NCBI RefSeq assembly: GCF_002688585.1
Contig: NZ_CP024034.1
Span: 111,001-175,000 of the forward strand
From: Candidatus Fonsibacter ubiquis
GTDB taxonomy: Bacteria > Pseudomonadota > Alphaproteobacteria > Pelagibacterales > Pelagibacteraceae
Direction of reading: 5' to 3'
Length of the DNA stretch: 64,000 bases
Part shown: in pieces, positions 24,708 through 33,555 of the stretch
Position numbering within the stretch: position 1 is the stretch's first letter
How the letters are laid out: every line of letters begins with the position of its first letter
Position numbers and translations under genes: made by a program
The notes under the pieces: generated by a model
Told to the model about the DNA's origin: nothing
Databases searched by the model: none
Seen by the model: only the letters and a program-made list of their open reading frames with translations

Positions 24708-25938
24708 GATCTTTTCCTAGTCGCTTTGTTAAAATTAATTCATCTTTTTTTGCATCACCGCAAGAGTTTACAACGATGATAGTATCTTCACTTAACTTTG
24801 GCGCAAGTTTGATAGCCACAGCAAAGGCGTGTGATGGTTCTAAACTTGGTCTTATTTTTTCATTCTTTGCAATGAGTTGATAAGCAGCTAATGCCTCTTC
24901 ATCTGAGACAGCAGTGTATCTTGCTCTTTTTGCATCTTTTAAAAAACAATGCAGAGGTGACACGCCAGGATAATCAAGGCCTGCACTAATGGATGCAGTT
25001 TCACTAATTTGTCCTTCTTTATCTTGCACTACATATTGTGCAGCGCCATGTAAAATTCCAATCTTAGATTTATTAGTTAAAGGCGCAGCATGCAGTTTAC
25101 TACTCTTAGGTCCGCCCGCTTCAACTCCAATAAATTCAACTTGTTTTTTATTATAATCCATAAAGGAATTCCAAAAGCCAATTGCAGAAGAGCCACCGCC
25201 TACACAATTAATTAATTTTAATTTCTTTGGAATTTTTCCAAATTCCTCTTTCAACTGAACAATAAGTTCCCTTGAAATTTGAGCCGTACTCCAAGCACAA
25301 ATTTTAACAAATATATTTGGTCCAACTGTTGAGCCAACACACATGTGCGTCGTGTCACAATTTGAAACCCAGTAGCGCATACATTCTGAAACTGCATCCA
25401 CCAATGTTTTGCTGCCAGAATCTACTGGAATTATTTCAGCACCATTTGCACGAATGGCATCACAATTTGGTTTTTGCCTTGCCATATCTTTGGTGCCCAT
25501 AAATATCTTACATTTTAGACCAAATTTTTTTGCAGCCATGGAAAGCATTTTTCCAGCATATCCTGCACCAGTGTCACCAATGATATATTTTTTACCTGCG
25601 TGTTTACAAATTAATGCATGAACGATGGCATTATAAATTTTATGCGCTCCACCATTAGCTTCGCTTACAACCTTTGCATAAATCTGTGCGCCACCTAATT
25701 GATGGGATGTGTTGTAAAGTTTTATAAATGAAGTAGGTGTACCTACGTAATTTTTAAAATAATAATCCCGTTCTTTAATAAATTTTTTATCTTTTCTAAG
25801 TTTATTAAAAAGCTTGGTAAGATCTTCAATGGGTTTTTTAAGGGTTTCTGGAACAAAATTTCCACCAAATTTACCAGCATATAAATAGTTTTTATCGTGC
25901 TGATCGATGATGGGTTTTCTCTTTTGTATTCTAATCAT
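24700..25938 (-). CDS. trpB: tryptophan synthase beta subunit-like PLP enzyme, divergent
   Basis: 412 residues with the TrpB frame: GKFGGNFVPETL (22-33), PLP lysine K100 in NGGAHKIYN, CVGGGSSAIG and SAGLDYPGVSP. Several usually invariant positions differ: the KRED before the PLP lysine is KVVSE, the catalytic glutamate of AETGAGQHG is aspartate in IGDTGAGYAG (D122), and the VREFQ segment after the GP motif is absent. The gene sits in its usual place beside trpA and trpF, so tryptophan synthesis is the default, but altered chemistry cannot be excluded. Confidence 0.82.
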   Translation of the reverse strand: MIRIQKRKPIIDQHDKNYLYAGKFGGNFVPETLKKPIEDLTKLFNKLRKDKKFIKERDYYFKNYVGTPTSFIKLYNTSHQLGGAQIYAKVVSEANGGAHKIYNAIVHALICKHAGKKYIIGDTGAGYAGKMLSMAAKKFGLKCKIFMGTKDMARQKPNCDAIRANGAEIIPVDSGSKTLVDAVSECMRYWVSNCDTTHMCVGSTVGPNIFVKICAWSTAQISRELIVQLKEEFGKIPKKLKLINCVGGGSSAIGFWNSFMDYNKKQVEFIGVEAGGPKSSKLHAAPLTNKSKIGILHGAAQYVVQDKEGQISETASISAGLDYPGVSPLHCFLKDAKRARYTAVSDEEALAAYQLIAKNEKIRPSLEPSHAFAVAIKLAPKLSEDTIIVVNSCGDAKKDELILTKRLGKDHD

Positions 25939-26543
25939 GATTTAACTTTATCTAAAAATTCAATAATTTTTTTATTACTTTTAATTCCTCTACTTTTTTC
26001 AACTCCTCCTGAAATATCAATACCATAAGGCTTATACTTTAAAACCTCGTCCAGATTATTAATATTAATTGAACCTGCAACTAAATAAGGTTTTGTTATT
26101 TTAAGATTTTTTAAAATCTTCCAGTCAAATTTTGCACTTTTCTCCATAGCCGGACTATCAAATAGAAACATATCCACTTCATCTTCAAATTCTTTAAATG
26201 TTTTTGCACTACTTTCATCGGTGACTTTAATGGCTTTGATAATCTTTTTATTATATTTTTTTTTTAACTCTTTAACTCTTTTCAAATTCTCATCTCCATG
26301 TAGCTGAAGATAATCAAAATCTTTTTGAATATATTCAATAAATTGATTAGTTTCATTTACGATTACTGCAACTTTATTAATATGACTTGGAATATTTTTT
26401 ACAAGTTTAGTTGCTTGTTTTGGAGTTAAGTTTCTTGGTGATTTTTCATAAAAGACAAAGCCTAAATAATCAACTTTATGATCAATTGCAGTTTGGATGC
26501 TTGCAGCATCGGTCATGCCACAAATCTTAACTATTGTTTGCAT
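25935..26543 (-). CDS. trpF: phosphoribosylanthranilate isomerase
   Basis: 202 residues, TIM barrel with the normal signatures KICGMTD at 7-13 (catalytic cysteine), DYLGFVFYEKSPRN, LQLHGDE and GIDISGGVE near the C-terminus. It carries out the Amadori step of tryptophan synthesis. Overlaps trpB by four bases and abuts pyrF. Confidence 0.95.
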   Translation of the reverse strand: MQTIVKICGMTDAASIQTAIDHKVDYLGFVFYEKSPRNLTPKQATKLVKNIPSHINKVAVIVNETNQFIEYIQKDFDYLQLHGDENLKRVKELKKKYNKKIIKAIKVTDESSAKTFKEFEDEVDMFLFDSPAMEKSAKFDWKILKNLKITKPYLVAGSININNLDEVLKYKPYGIDISGGVEKSRGIKSNKKIIEFLDKVKS

Positions 26544-27230
26544 TTAAATTAAAGCGTTTAAAACTTTTTTAATGTTAGTTTTAGGATTTCCTTTAGTAAT
26601 GTCCCTACCAATGACTAGATGGGTTGCACCAAGTTTTAGCGCTTGTTTTGGGCTCATCACACGTTTTTGATCTTGGACTTTGTTAGATATTCGAATTCCA
26701 GGCACTACTATTTCAAAATTTTTTGAAACTTTTTTCACCTTTGTTATTTCATGAGCGGAACAGACAATACCGTGAATTTTTGCAAGTCTTGCAGTTTGTG
26801 CAAGTTTTTGTACTTGTGTTTGAATAGGTGTGTTTGATCCCATTTGTTTTAAATCTTTATTAGTAAGCGAGGTTAAAATGGTCACTGCTAATATTTTCAT
26901 TTTTTTATTAGTCTCAGATTGCGCTTTTTTTGCAGCCTTCATCATTTCTAATCCGCCACTTGCATGAATGGTTAGATAATCAGGACTTATATCTCTTAAG
27001 CTTTTGATTGCCTTATAAACAGTGTTTGGAATATCTTTTAATTTTAAATCTAGAAATATTTTTACATTTTTATTTTTAAATTTTTTTACAGCCTCACGGC
27101 CACCTTTAGAGCAGAAAAACTCAAGGCCGAATTTAGCGCCATAAATATAATTTTTTGTTGCATTAATAATTTCACTTGCGCGCTTGTGGTTGTTTGTATC
27201 AACCGCAACAAAGATGGGTTGTTTTTTCAT
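26544..27230 (-). CDS. pyrF: orotidine 5'-phosphate decarboxylase
   Basis: 228 residues. FVAVDTNN holds the first catalytic aspartate; FLDLKLKDIPNTV (about 59-71) carries the Lys-x-x-Asp tetrad part, with Lys where Phe-His is usual (DLKFHD in most enzymes); PGIRI near 170 is the phosphate loop. Final step of UMP synthesis. Abuts trpF with no gap and shares one base with ihfB. Confidence 0.93.
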   Translation of the reverse strand: MKKQPIFVAVDTNNHKRASEIINATKNYIYGAKFGLEFFCSKGGREAVKKFKNKNVKIFLDLKLKDIPNTVYKAIKSLRDISPDYLTIHASGGLEMMKAAKKAQSETNKKMKILAVTILTSLTNKDLKQMGSNTPIQTQVQKLAQTARLAKIHGIVCSAHEITKVKKVSKNFEIVVPGIRISNKVQDQKRVMSPKQALKLGATHLVIGRDITKGNPKTNIKKVLNALI

Positions 27231-27565
27231 TAAATTTTTCCGTCGTACATATCTTCAATTATTTTATCTATTTCTTCAGGTGTACGATTTGAGTTAATTC
27301 TAAATTTTAGATCTTTTGCCATTCTAAATGCGATACTTTTCTTTATTCCAACTTGAACTTTCTCGCCAGTTCTAGGGTTTCTTGCTTCTCTAGGTTTTCT
27401 AGTTTTAACATGCCAAGATCCCATAGATCTAAGTTCTATTCTTTGACCCTGTGCAAGTTGGTTGCCTAAATGTTTAAATACCAATTCAACCATTCGCTCC
27501 ACTTGAGCATGATTTAAATATTTGTATCGGATGGCTAGATCTTGAATGAGGGTAGATCTTTTCAT
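27230..27565 (-). CDS. ihfB: integration host factor beta subunit / HU-family DNA-binding protein
   Basis: 111 residues: HU/IHF dimer fold with RIELRSMGSWHVKTRK and the DNA-intercalating arm ARNPRTGEKV (proline near 74). The C-terminus extends about 15 residues (TPEEIDKIIEDMYDGKI) beyond E. coli IHF-beta. Bends DNA for transcription and replication. Its place directly after rpsA is the standard location for ihfB. 57 bases separate it from rpsA, the largest gap in the operon. Confidence 0.9.
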   Translation of the reverse strand: MKRSTLIQDLAIRYKYLNHAQVERMVELVFKHLGNQLAQGQRIELRSMGSWHVKTRKPREARNPRTGEKVQVGIKKSIAFRMAKDLKFRINSNRTPEEIDKIIEDMYDGKI

Positions 27566-27622
27566 TAACCCTATTTTTATGGGTAAGTGATTGAACTTAC
27601 AATCTTTTTATAGTTGTGGAGA

Positions 27623-29353
27623 TTATTCTTCTACTTTATCTTTTTTAGACTTTTTAGGCTTTTTCTCAGCAGTAAGGGCAGGCCCTAGGATATCTGCAAG
27701 GGCAGCACCAGAGTCGACGTTTTTGTATTTCTTAATCGCTTCTTTTGTTTGTTGTTCTTCTAATTTTTTAACAGATAATTCTACTTTTCTTTCTTTTTCA
27801 TCTAAGTGTACGATCATTGCATCTAAAGCATCACCCACTGCAAAACGATTTGTTCTCTGATCTGCCTTTTCAACTGCAATTTCTGCTCTTTTAATAATGA
27901 CTGGGAAACGTTTCTCACCCACATTCACTCTAATATAAGAGTCTAAGATTTCAGCTACTTTTGCAGTAACAATGTCACCTTTTTTCTTACCTTTAAATAC
28001 ATCAAACGGATCATCTAACAGAGCTCTAACTGATCCATTTACTTTATCATCTTTAATATCAATGATTTTAAACTTTACAGTGTCACCTTTTTTGTAATTA
28101 TTTAAAGCCTCTGAACTCTCAGAATAATCTAATTGTTTATAATGAATGAAGACATCAATTTCAGAATCTCCAGTATTTAAGAAAATACCAAATTCTTTTT
28201 TATTTACAATTTTCGCTTCAACGACTGAATTAATTGGATAACGTTTTTTGAAATCTTCAATTGGATTTTCTTGAGTATCTTTATAAGACAGAACCAGTTT
28301 CTTTTTCTCTAAATCTAACTCTTTTAATTTAACTTTTACCACATCACCCACTTTAAATACTGTTCGAGGATTTACATTTTTATTTAAGTGTTTGATTTCA
28401 GAGGTGTGAATTAATCCTGCAATTCCTGCATCTAGCTCAGCAAAGGCACCAAAGTCAGTTAATTTAGAAATTTTAACTTCATAAACTTCACCTACTTTAA
28501 ATTTATTTTCAATACCAATATATGGATCAGGCGTCATCGCTTTAATTGAAAGCGACATTCTTTTTTGTGTATTATCTATTTCTAAAATCTGCGCTGTTAC
28601 TTCTTCACCTACTGTGAAAATTTCTTCAGGGGATGAAACTCTAAGATGAGAAATCTCTGATGTGTGGAGTAGACAATCTAAAGACTCAACGGATACGAAT
28701 GCACCATATGATTGGATAGCTTTAATTTTTCCTTTAACCACATCACCCACTTTAAATTTAGCAAGTACTTCATCCTTGCTCATATTTTTAGACTCTTCTA
28801 ATAAAACTCTTCGTGATGCGATCACGTTCATTCTAATATTGTCGATCTTAATGATTAAAAATTCTAACGGTTTATTAATAAAGTCATTTGGGTTTCGAAT
28901 AGGAGAGTCTGCAAGTTGTGATGATGGAACGAATGCTTGAATTCCAAATATCTCGCAGGCAAATCCGCCCTTAACACTACTTTTAATTGTACCAGTAACT
29001 TTTGTTTGGTCGTCAAAGGCTTTTTGAATTCTGTTCCAAGATTTTACTCGTTTTGCTTTTTCACGAGATAAAATAACTTCACCGTGTTTAGACTCTAATC
29101 GTTCAATAAATACTTCAAGCTCGTCTCCAACTTTTAATGTTTCAAGTTCTTCACTTGTAAGTTCACTCTTATTAATTACACCTTCAGATTTTAAGCCAAC
29201 ATCGATGAGTACAATTTTTTCTTCAATTCTTGAGACGATACCGTTCACTAATGAACTTTCTGCGGTAACTCTCTTATCTAGATCTTGCTGAAGTAATGAG
29301 GCGAATTCGTTGTTCGATGAGTCTTCGTTATAGGCTTTTATGTTTTGTTGCAT
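27623..29353 (-). CDS. rpsA: 30S ribosomal protein S1
   Basis: 576 residues holding six S1 OB-fold repeats; examples are GDVVKGKIKAIQSYGAFVSV (third) and GEVYEVKISKLTDFGAFAEL (fourth). It brings mRNA to the ribosome, likely important here because many genes lack a clear Shine-Dalgarno site. The C-terminal tail is lysine-rich. Its start overlaps the end of cmk by 26 bases. Confidence 0.97.
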   Translation of the reverse strand: MQQNIKAYNEDSSNNEFASLLQQDLDKRVTAESSLVNGIVSRIEEKIVLIDVGLKSEGVINKSELTSEELETLKVGDELEVFIERLESKHGEVILSREKAKRVKSWNRIQKAFDDQTKVTGTIKSSVKGGFACEIFGIQAFVPSSQLADSPIRNPNDFINKPLEFLIIKIDNIRMNVIASRRVLLEESKNMSKDEVLAKFKVGDVVKGKIKAIQSYGAFVSVESLDCLLHTSEISHLRVSSPEEIFTVGEEVTAQILEIDNTQKRMSLSIKAMTPDPYIGIENKFKVGEVYEVKISKLTDFGAFAELDAGIAGLIHTSEIKHLNKNVNPRTVFKVGDVVKVKLKELDLEKKKLVLSYKDTQENPIEDFKKRYPINSVVEAKIVNKKEFGIFLNTGDSEIDVFIHYKQLDYSESSEALNNYKKGDTVKFKIIDIKDDKVNGSVRALLDDPFDVFKGKKKGDIVTAKVAEILDSYIRVNVGEKRFPVIIKRAEIAVEKADQRTNRFAVGDALDAMIVHLDEKERKVELSVKKLEEQQTKEAIKKYKNVDSGAALADILGPALTAEKKPKKSKKDKVEE

Positions 29354-30014
29354 TCAGTAGTTTAATTTTATTCCTTATCACTTCGTCTATTTCGACAAAG
29401 GCGGCTTTTGTATTATAAAAAGAACTATCTAGCAATACAGCATCTTTTGCTGGTTTTAAGCTAGAAATCTTACGATGAGTGTCTTCGTAATCTCTTCTTT
29501 TAATATCACTCTTCACTTTGCTTAAGGTCGTGTTAATTCCTAATTTTTTATACTCTTTAAATCTACGCACCGCTCTCACATTTAAACTTGCTGTTAGATA
29601 AACTTTCACATGAGCATCTGGAATAATCACGGTTCCTATATCTCGTCCATCTAAAATAGAGCCTTTGAATTTTTTTGGTGGATTATAAGCAAGGTTATGC
29701 TGAACTTTTTTCAGCATTTGTCTTATTCTTTTCTTCTTCGAGATAATAGATGCAATTTTTGTAATTGGTTCTGTTGTTAGTCTTTTATCTTTTAACTTTT
29801 TAAGAGTTAATTTCTTAAGTGCTTGTTTTAATTTTTTATAATTAACCTTTTGATCTTTACTCTGATAAACTTGTAAAGCAAAGTATCTATAAAGTTTTCC
29901 AGAATCTAAATGGAGTAGTTTGTATTTTTTTGCAATTTGTTTAGCTAAAGTGTTTTTACCAGAAGCCGCTGGTCCATCAATTGCAACACGTAATCGATCT
30001 ACTTTGTTTTTCAA
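29328..30014 (-). CDS. cmk: cytidylate kinase
   Basis: 228 residues. The P-loop is AIDGPAASGKNT (12-23 region), followed by LDSGKLYRY in place of the usual LDTGALYR, and GSILDGRDIGTVIIPDA (about 117-133) with the conserved Asp-Gly-Arg-Asp. Phosphorylates CMP and dCMP. Overlaps aroA by four bases and rpsA by 26. Confidence 0.95.
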   Translation of the reverse strand: MKNKVDRLRVAIDGPAASGKNTLAKQIAKKYKLLHLDSGKLYRYFALQVYQSKDQKVNYKKLKQALKKLTLKKLKDKRLTTEPITKIASIISKKKRIRQMLKKVQHNLAYNPPKKFKGSILDGRDIGTVIIPDAHVKVYLTASLNVRAVRRFKEYKKLGINTTLSKVKSDIKRRDYEDTHRKISSLKPAKDAVLLDSSFYNTKAAFVEIDEVIRNKIKLLNATKHKSL

Positions 30015-31309
30015 TTTTTTTTAATTTTGTTAATGGTTTTTGTAAAACTTGGAAAACTTGTTTTTACATAATTAAAATCTTTAATTTTAAAAGGTTTATT
30101 TAAAACTTGGGAAAGAATGTAGAAGGACATGGCAATTCGATGATCGCCTTTTGCATCAATTTTAATTTTTTTATTAAGTTTAAAGGAATTTGTTCCTGTA
30201 ATTTTTACAGAATTTTTTGTAGAGCTAATCTTAACACCTAGTGGTTTAAGACCTAGTTCCATTGATTGAATTCTATCGGATTCTTTTACTCGAAGTTCTT
30301 CTATACCTTTAAATTGTGAAGTTCCTTTTGCAAAACATGCAGCAATGAAAAGAATAGGGTATTCATCAATTAAACGTGGTGCCATTTTTTCAGGAACTAT
30401 AGCTGCTTTTAAATTAGAACTTTTTGCCTCAATATCACCAACCAATTCACCACAAATTATTTTTTTATTTTTAATTTTTATCTTAGCTTTCATTTTCTTA
30501 AGCACATCTAAAATTCCAGTTCGGGTTGGGTTGAGTAAAACATTTTTAATAATAACCTTTGAATTTTTAGAAATTAACGCAAGTATGATCATAAAAGCTG
30601 CAGAGGAGATATCTCCTGGAACAGAAATATCCTTTGCATCAATTGGCGTTTTACCAAAGATTGAAATAATTTTTTTATTTTTTGATTTTTTGATTTTAAT
30701 ATTAGCATTTAAATATTTGAGCATGATTTCAGTGTGATCACGGGTTTCAAAACGCTCTTCTAAAGTTGAAATTCCTTTTGTATTTAATGCTGCTAAACAC
30801 CAAGCCGATTTTAACTGTGCACTTGGCACATTTAATTTTTGATCATTTTGCAATCCAACGTAAGAGCCTAAAAATTTAAAAGGCATGGTATTTTTATTTT
30901 CTGGCAGCGCATTTGCACCAAATTCTCTAAGTAAATTAATCACTCTACCCATAGGTCTTTTGGATAAAGACTTATCCCCTGTAAAATTTATTGTGATTGG
31001 ATATGTTGAAAGCAATCCCATTAGCAATCTAGCTGTGGTTCCGCTATTTCCACAATTAATGGTGCCATTATATTCTTTAAGTCCGCCAACCACTAAACCA
31101 TAAACATAATAATCTTTTCCTCGCTTAATTATATCTACACCAAATTTTCTTAAAGCATTCATGGTGCTAAAAACATCCGCAGACTCTAAAAGATTTGTAA
31201 CTTTAACAATTCCTGTTGCTTGTGAGCCAATGATGAGTGCCCGATGTGAAATAGATTTATCGCCTGGGATATTGATAGTTCCGACAAATTTTGGCAATTT
31301 TTTATCCAT
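30011..31309 (-). CDS. aroA: 3-phosphoshikimate 1-carboxyvinyltransferase (EPSP synthase)
   Basis: 432 residues. PGDKSISHRALI at about 15-26 and GNSGTTARLLMGLL near 88-101 are the two EPSP synthase signatures; LRVKESDRI and GDHRIAMSF mark the second domain. Makes EPSP in aromatic amino acid synthesis. First gene of the ten-gene minus-strand operon, divergent from the TIGR02300 gene with 92 bases between the starts. Confidence 0.96.
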   Translation of the reverse strand: MDKKLPKFVGTINIPGDKSISHRALIIGSQATGIVKVTNLLESADVFSTMNALRKFGVDIIKRGKDYYVYGLVVGGLKEYNGTINCGNSGTTARLLMGLLSTYPITINFTGDKSLSKRPMGRVINLLREFGANALPENKNTMPFKFLGSYVGLQNDQKLNVPSAQLKSAWCLAALNTKGISTLEERFETRDHTEIMLKYLNANIKIKKSKNKKIISIFGKTPIDAKDISVPGDISSAAFMIILALISKNSKVIIKNVLLNPTRTGILDVLKKMKAKIKIKNKKIICGELVGDIEAKSSNLKAAIVPEKMAPRLIDEYPILFIAACFAKGTSQFKGIEELRVKESDRIQSMELGLKPLGVKISSTKNSVKITGTNSFKLNKKIKIDAKGDHRIAMSFYILSQVLNKPFKIKDFNYVKTSFPSFTKTINKIKKN

Positions 31310-31401
31310 TTTGCTGATTTTTTATTAAGTTGATAATTACATTAAACTTTATATACAAGCAAAAATTAATCGATCAAATTTAACAATATTTAGAGGCTAC
31401 A

Positions 31402-31692
31402 TTGGATAAAAAAAACTGGGGAACTAAAAGACTTTGTGAGTGTGGTAAAAAATTTTACGATTTTAATAAAAACCCAATCCTTTGTCCTTGTGGAAAAGTT
31501 CAAACCTACGAAGATAAATTTGCAAAACTTGTAGCTGCAAAACCAGTAGATAAGAAAAAAGAAATTGATCCAGATGCAATAGCAGATGGAGAAGATTTTG
31601 TAGCGAAAGAAGATCAAACTGAAGAAATGGTTATTTCTTTAGATGATCAAAAAGAGATCGAAGAAACTTTAGAAAAAGAACAAGAAAATTAG
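31402..31692 (+). CDS. TIGR02300/FYDLN-acid family protein
   Basis: 96 residues. N-terminus NWGTKRLCECGKKFYDFNKNP followed by a CPCG pair, a possible zinc ribbon; the rest is acidic (ending EETLEKEQEN), as in this alphaproteobacterial family of unknown function. A TTG start at 31402 is used with AGAGG seven bases before it; no upstream ATG fits. Often encoded next to aroA in Alphaproteobacteria, as here. Confidence 0.8.
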   Translation: MDKKNWGTKRLCECGKKFYDFNKNPILCPCGKVQTYEDKFAKLVAAKPVDKKKEIDPDAIADGEDFVAKEDQTEEMVISLDDQKEIEETLEKEQEN

Positions 31693-31698
31693 AAAGTA

Positions 31699-32433
31699 TT
31701 ATTTTTTATTCAATTTCTTAAAAAATAGGTTTATAGGACTTTTAAATATTAATTTATATCTTAAAGATTTCAGATATTTATCAATGTTATTTTGGTTTAT
31801 ATTTTTTCCTATACCATTTTCTATACATATTAATTCAGGGTTATATTTTCTTAAGTTAATATTTTTTAATACTTTATAATCCTCTCCTTCAATATCGATT
31901 TTTAAAAAATCGAATTGTTTTAAATTAATTTTAAAATTTTTGATAATTTTTTCAAAAGTAAAAATTTTTATTTTTTTTTTAATATAAGAATTTTTATGAT
32001 ATTTTTTTATCATATCAGAATAATTCTTATGAATAGATATTTCCGTACTTAGAATATTATTATTTGGAATGTAAACTATTCCGATTTTGTTTTTATTAGA
32101 TATTGCAGAGCATATATTTATATCTCTTGGTCTCCAAATATCAAATAAATCGATATTAATCCTCATAAGATCTATATTTAGACCGCTCCATCCCTTTTTA
32201 TAAAGAAGGTAAGTATTATTAAGCTTAAAAGGATGATTGCAGCCAATATCAATATAATTACCTAGTTTTTTTTTTTTAAAAAATTTTTCAATAAAAATAT
32301 CGTCACTAAACTGAGAATAGCTTTTCTGATAAATATATCTAAAGTTTCTAATATATAAATTGTAGTATAGGTAAATTTTATATAATATTTTATTTTTTAT
32401 GGCTAAAGACAAAAAGAACCTTTTTTTAAACAT
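31699..32433 (-). CDS. FkbM family methyltransferase
   Basis: 244 residues with the FkbM pattern: YIDIGCNHPFKLNNTYLLYK (about 77-96) and FDFLKIDIEGEDYKVLKN (about 174-191). Members methylate sugars or lipids, often in surface polysaccharide. It is richer in Ile, Asn and Lys and in A+T than rlmN and other neighbours, hinting at recent gain. Follows rlmN on the same strand by 11 bases. Confidence 0.85.
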   Translation of the reverse strand: MFKKRFFLSLAIKNKILYKIYLYYNLYIRNFRYIYQKSYSQFSDDIFIEKFFKKKKLGNYIDIGCNHPFKLNNTYLLYKKGWSGLNIDLMRINIDLFDIWRPRDINICSAISNKNKIGIVYIPNNNILSTEISIHKNYSDMIKKYHKNSYIKKKIKIFTFEKIIKNFKINLKQFDFLKIDIEGEDYKVLKNINLRKYNPELICIENGIGKNINQNNIDKYLKSLRYKLIFKSPINLFFKKLNKK

Positions 32434-32444
32434 TTGTGAGCTTA

Positions 32445-33512
32445 TTAGTTAAACTTTCTTTTTTGACTTTCAGTTCTAAGTTGACCACAAGCTCCTAAAA
32501 TGTCTTGTCCGCGTGATCTTCTAATTGTTGAAACATAACCTGCGTCTTGAATAATTTTAGAAAAACTTTCCATCTCTTTTCTTTCAGTTGGCATATAATT
32601 AACTCCAGGCCACGGATTAAATTCGATTAAATTAACTTTACAAGGAAACTGGGCCATTATTTTTGTAAGTTGTTTTGCACATTCTTTACTATCGTTAATG
32701 CCTCTTAACATAACGTATTCCAAGGTAATCTTTTCATTTACAGTTTTTGCATAATATTTGCATTGTTCTATAAGATCTTTAATTTTAAATTTTTTATTAA
32801 TTGGCATAATTAATTCACGAATTTCATCAGTGGGTGCATGTAAAGATAATGCTAAATAAGTTCTAATTTCTCTCGCAGCTTGCGGAATTTTATCTGCAAT
32901 TCCAGCGGTTGATACGGTTATTTTTTTAGATCCATAATTAAGACCGTCCTTATCTTTTAAAATTTCAACAGCCATTTTAACATTGTCATAGTTATAAAAA
33001 GGCTCACCCATTCCCATTAATACAATGTTGGTAATTATTTTTTGTTCCTGCCAGTCATTTAATTGTTCTTTAGCAATCATTACTTGATTAACAATTTCAG
33101 AAAAATTTAAATTTTTTACCAATCTTTGAGTTCCGGTATGACAAAACCTACAGTTTAGAGTGCAGCCAACTTGTGAAGAAATACAAAGGGTTCCTCTGGT
33201 TTTTTCAGGAATAAAAACACATTCTACTTTATTTCCATCTAATAATTGAATTAGCCATTTGATAGTCCCATCCGATGATTTTTGTGTATTTGCAATTTTT
33301 GGTTTTTCTAAAGAAATGTTTGAGGATAATTCTCCTCTAAGCTCAATGGGTAAATTTGTTAAATGATTAAACTCTGAAAGTCCTTTTTTATACACGGCTT
33401 GCCAAAGTTGTTTAGCACGCATAGATGTTTTTTTTTCCTCGATATTTAAATCAGTAGTTAAAAACTGCTTTAAAGTTTGCAGATTAAAATCAAAGAAGTT
33501 TTTTAAACTCAT
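32445..33512 (-). CDS. rlmN: dual-specificity RNA methyltransferase RlmN
   Basis: 355 residues, radical SAM. Cluster cysteines C117, C121 and C124 in CTLNCRFC; GMGEPFYNYDNV and the C-terminal SRGQDILGACGQL with the methyl-carrying cysteine. Methylates A2503 of 23S rRNA and A37 of some tRNAs. ATG at 33512. Confidence 0.96.
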   Translation of the reverse strand: MSLKNFFDFNLQTLKQFLTTDLNIEEKKTSMRAKQLWQAVYKKGLSEFNHLTNLPIELRGELSSNISLEKPKIANTQKSSDGTIKWLIQLLDGNKVECVFIPEKTRGTLCISSQVGCTLNCRFCHTGTQRLVKNLNFSEIVNQVMIAKEQLNDWQEQKIITNIVLMGMGEPFYNYDNVKMAVEILKDKDGLNYGSKKITVSTAGIADKIPQAAREIRTYLALSLHAPTDEIRELIMPINKKFKIKDLIEQCKYYAKTVNEKITLEYVMLRGINDSKECAKQLTKIMAQFPCKVNLIEFNPWPGVNYMPTERKEMESFSKIIQDAGYVSTIRRSRGQDILGACGQLRTESQKRKFN

Positions 33513-33555
33513 GACCGTTAGTTTTACTAGAAATTTTTTAAATTACTTTGAAATT

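Noticed and set aside
23219..25621. Plus-strand frames across accD, trpA and trpB
   Set aside because: They are shadows of well-supported genes with recognisable catalytic motifs.
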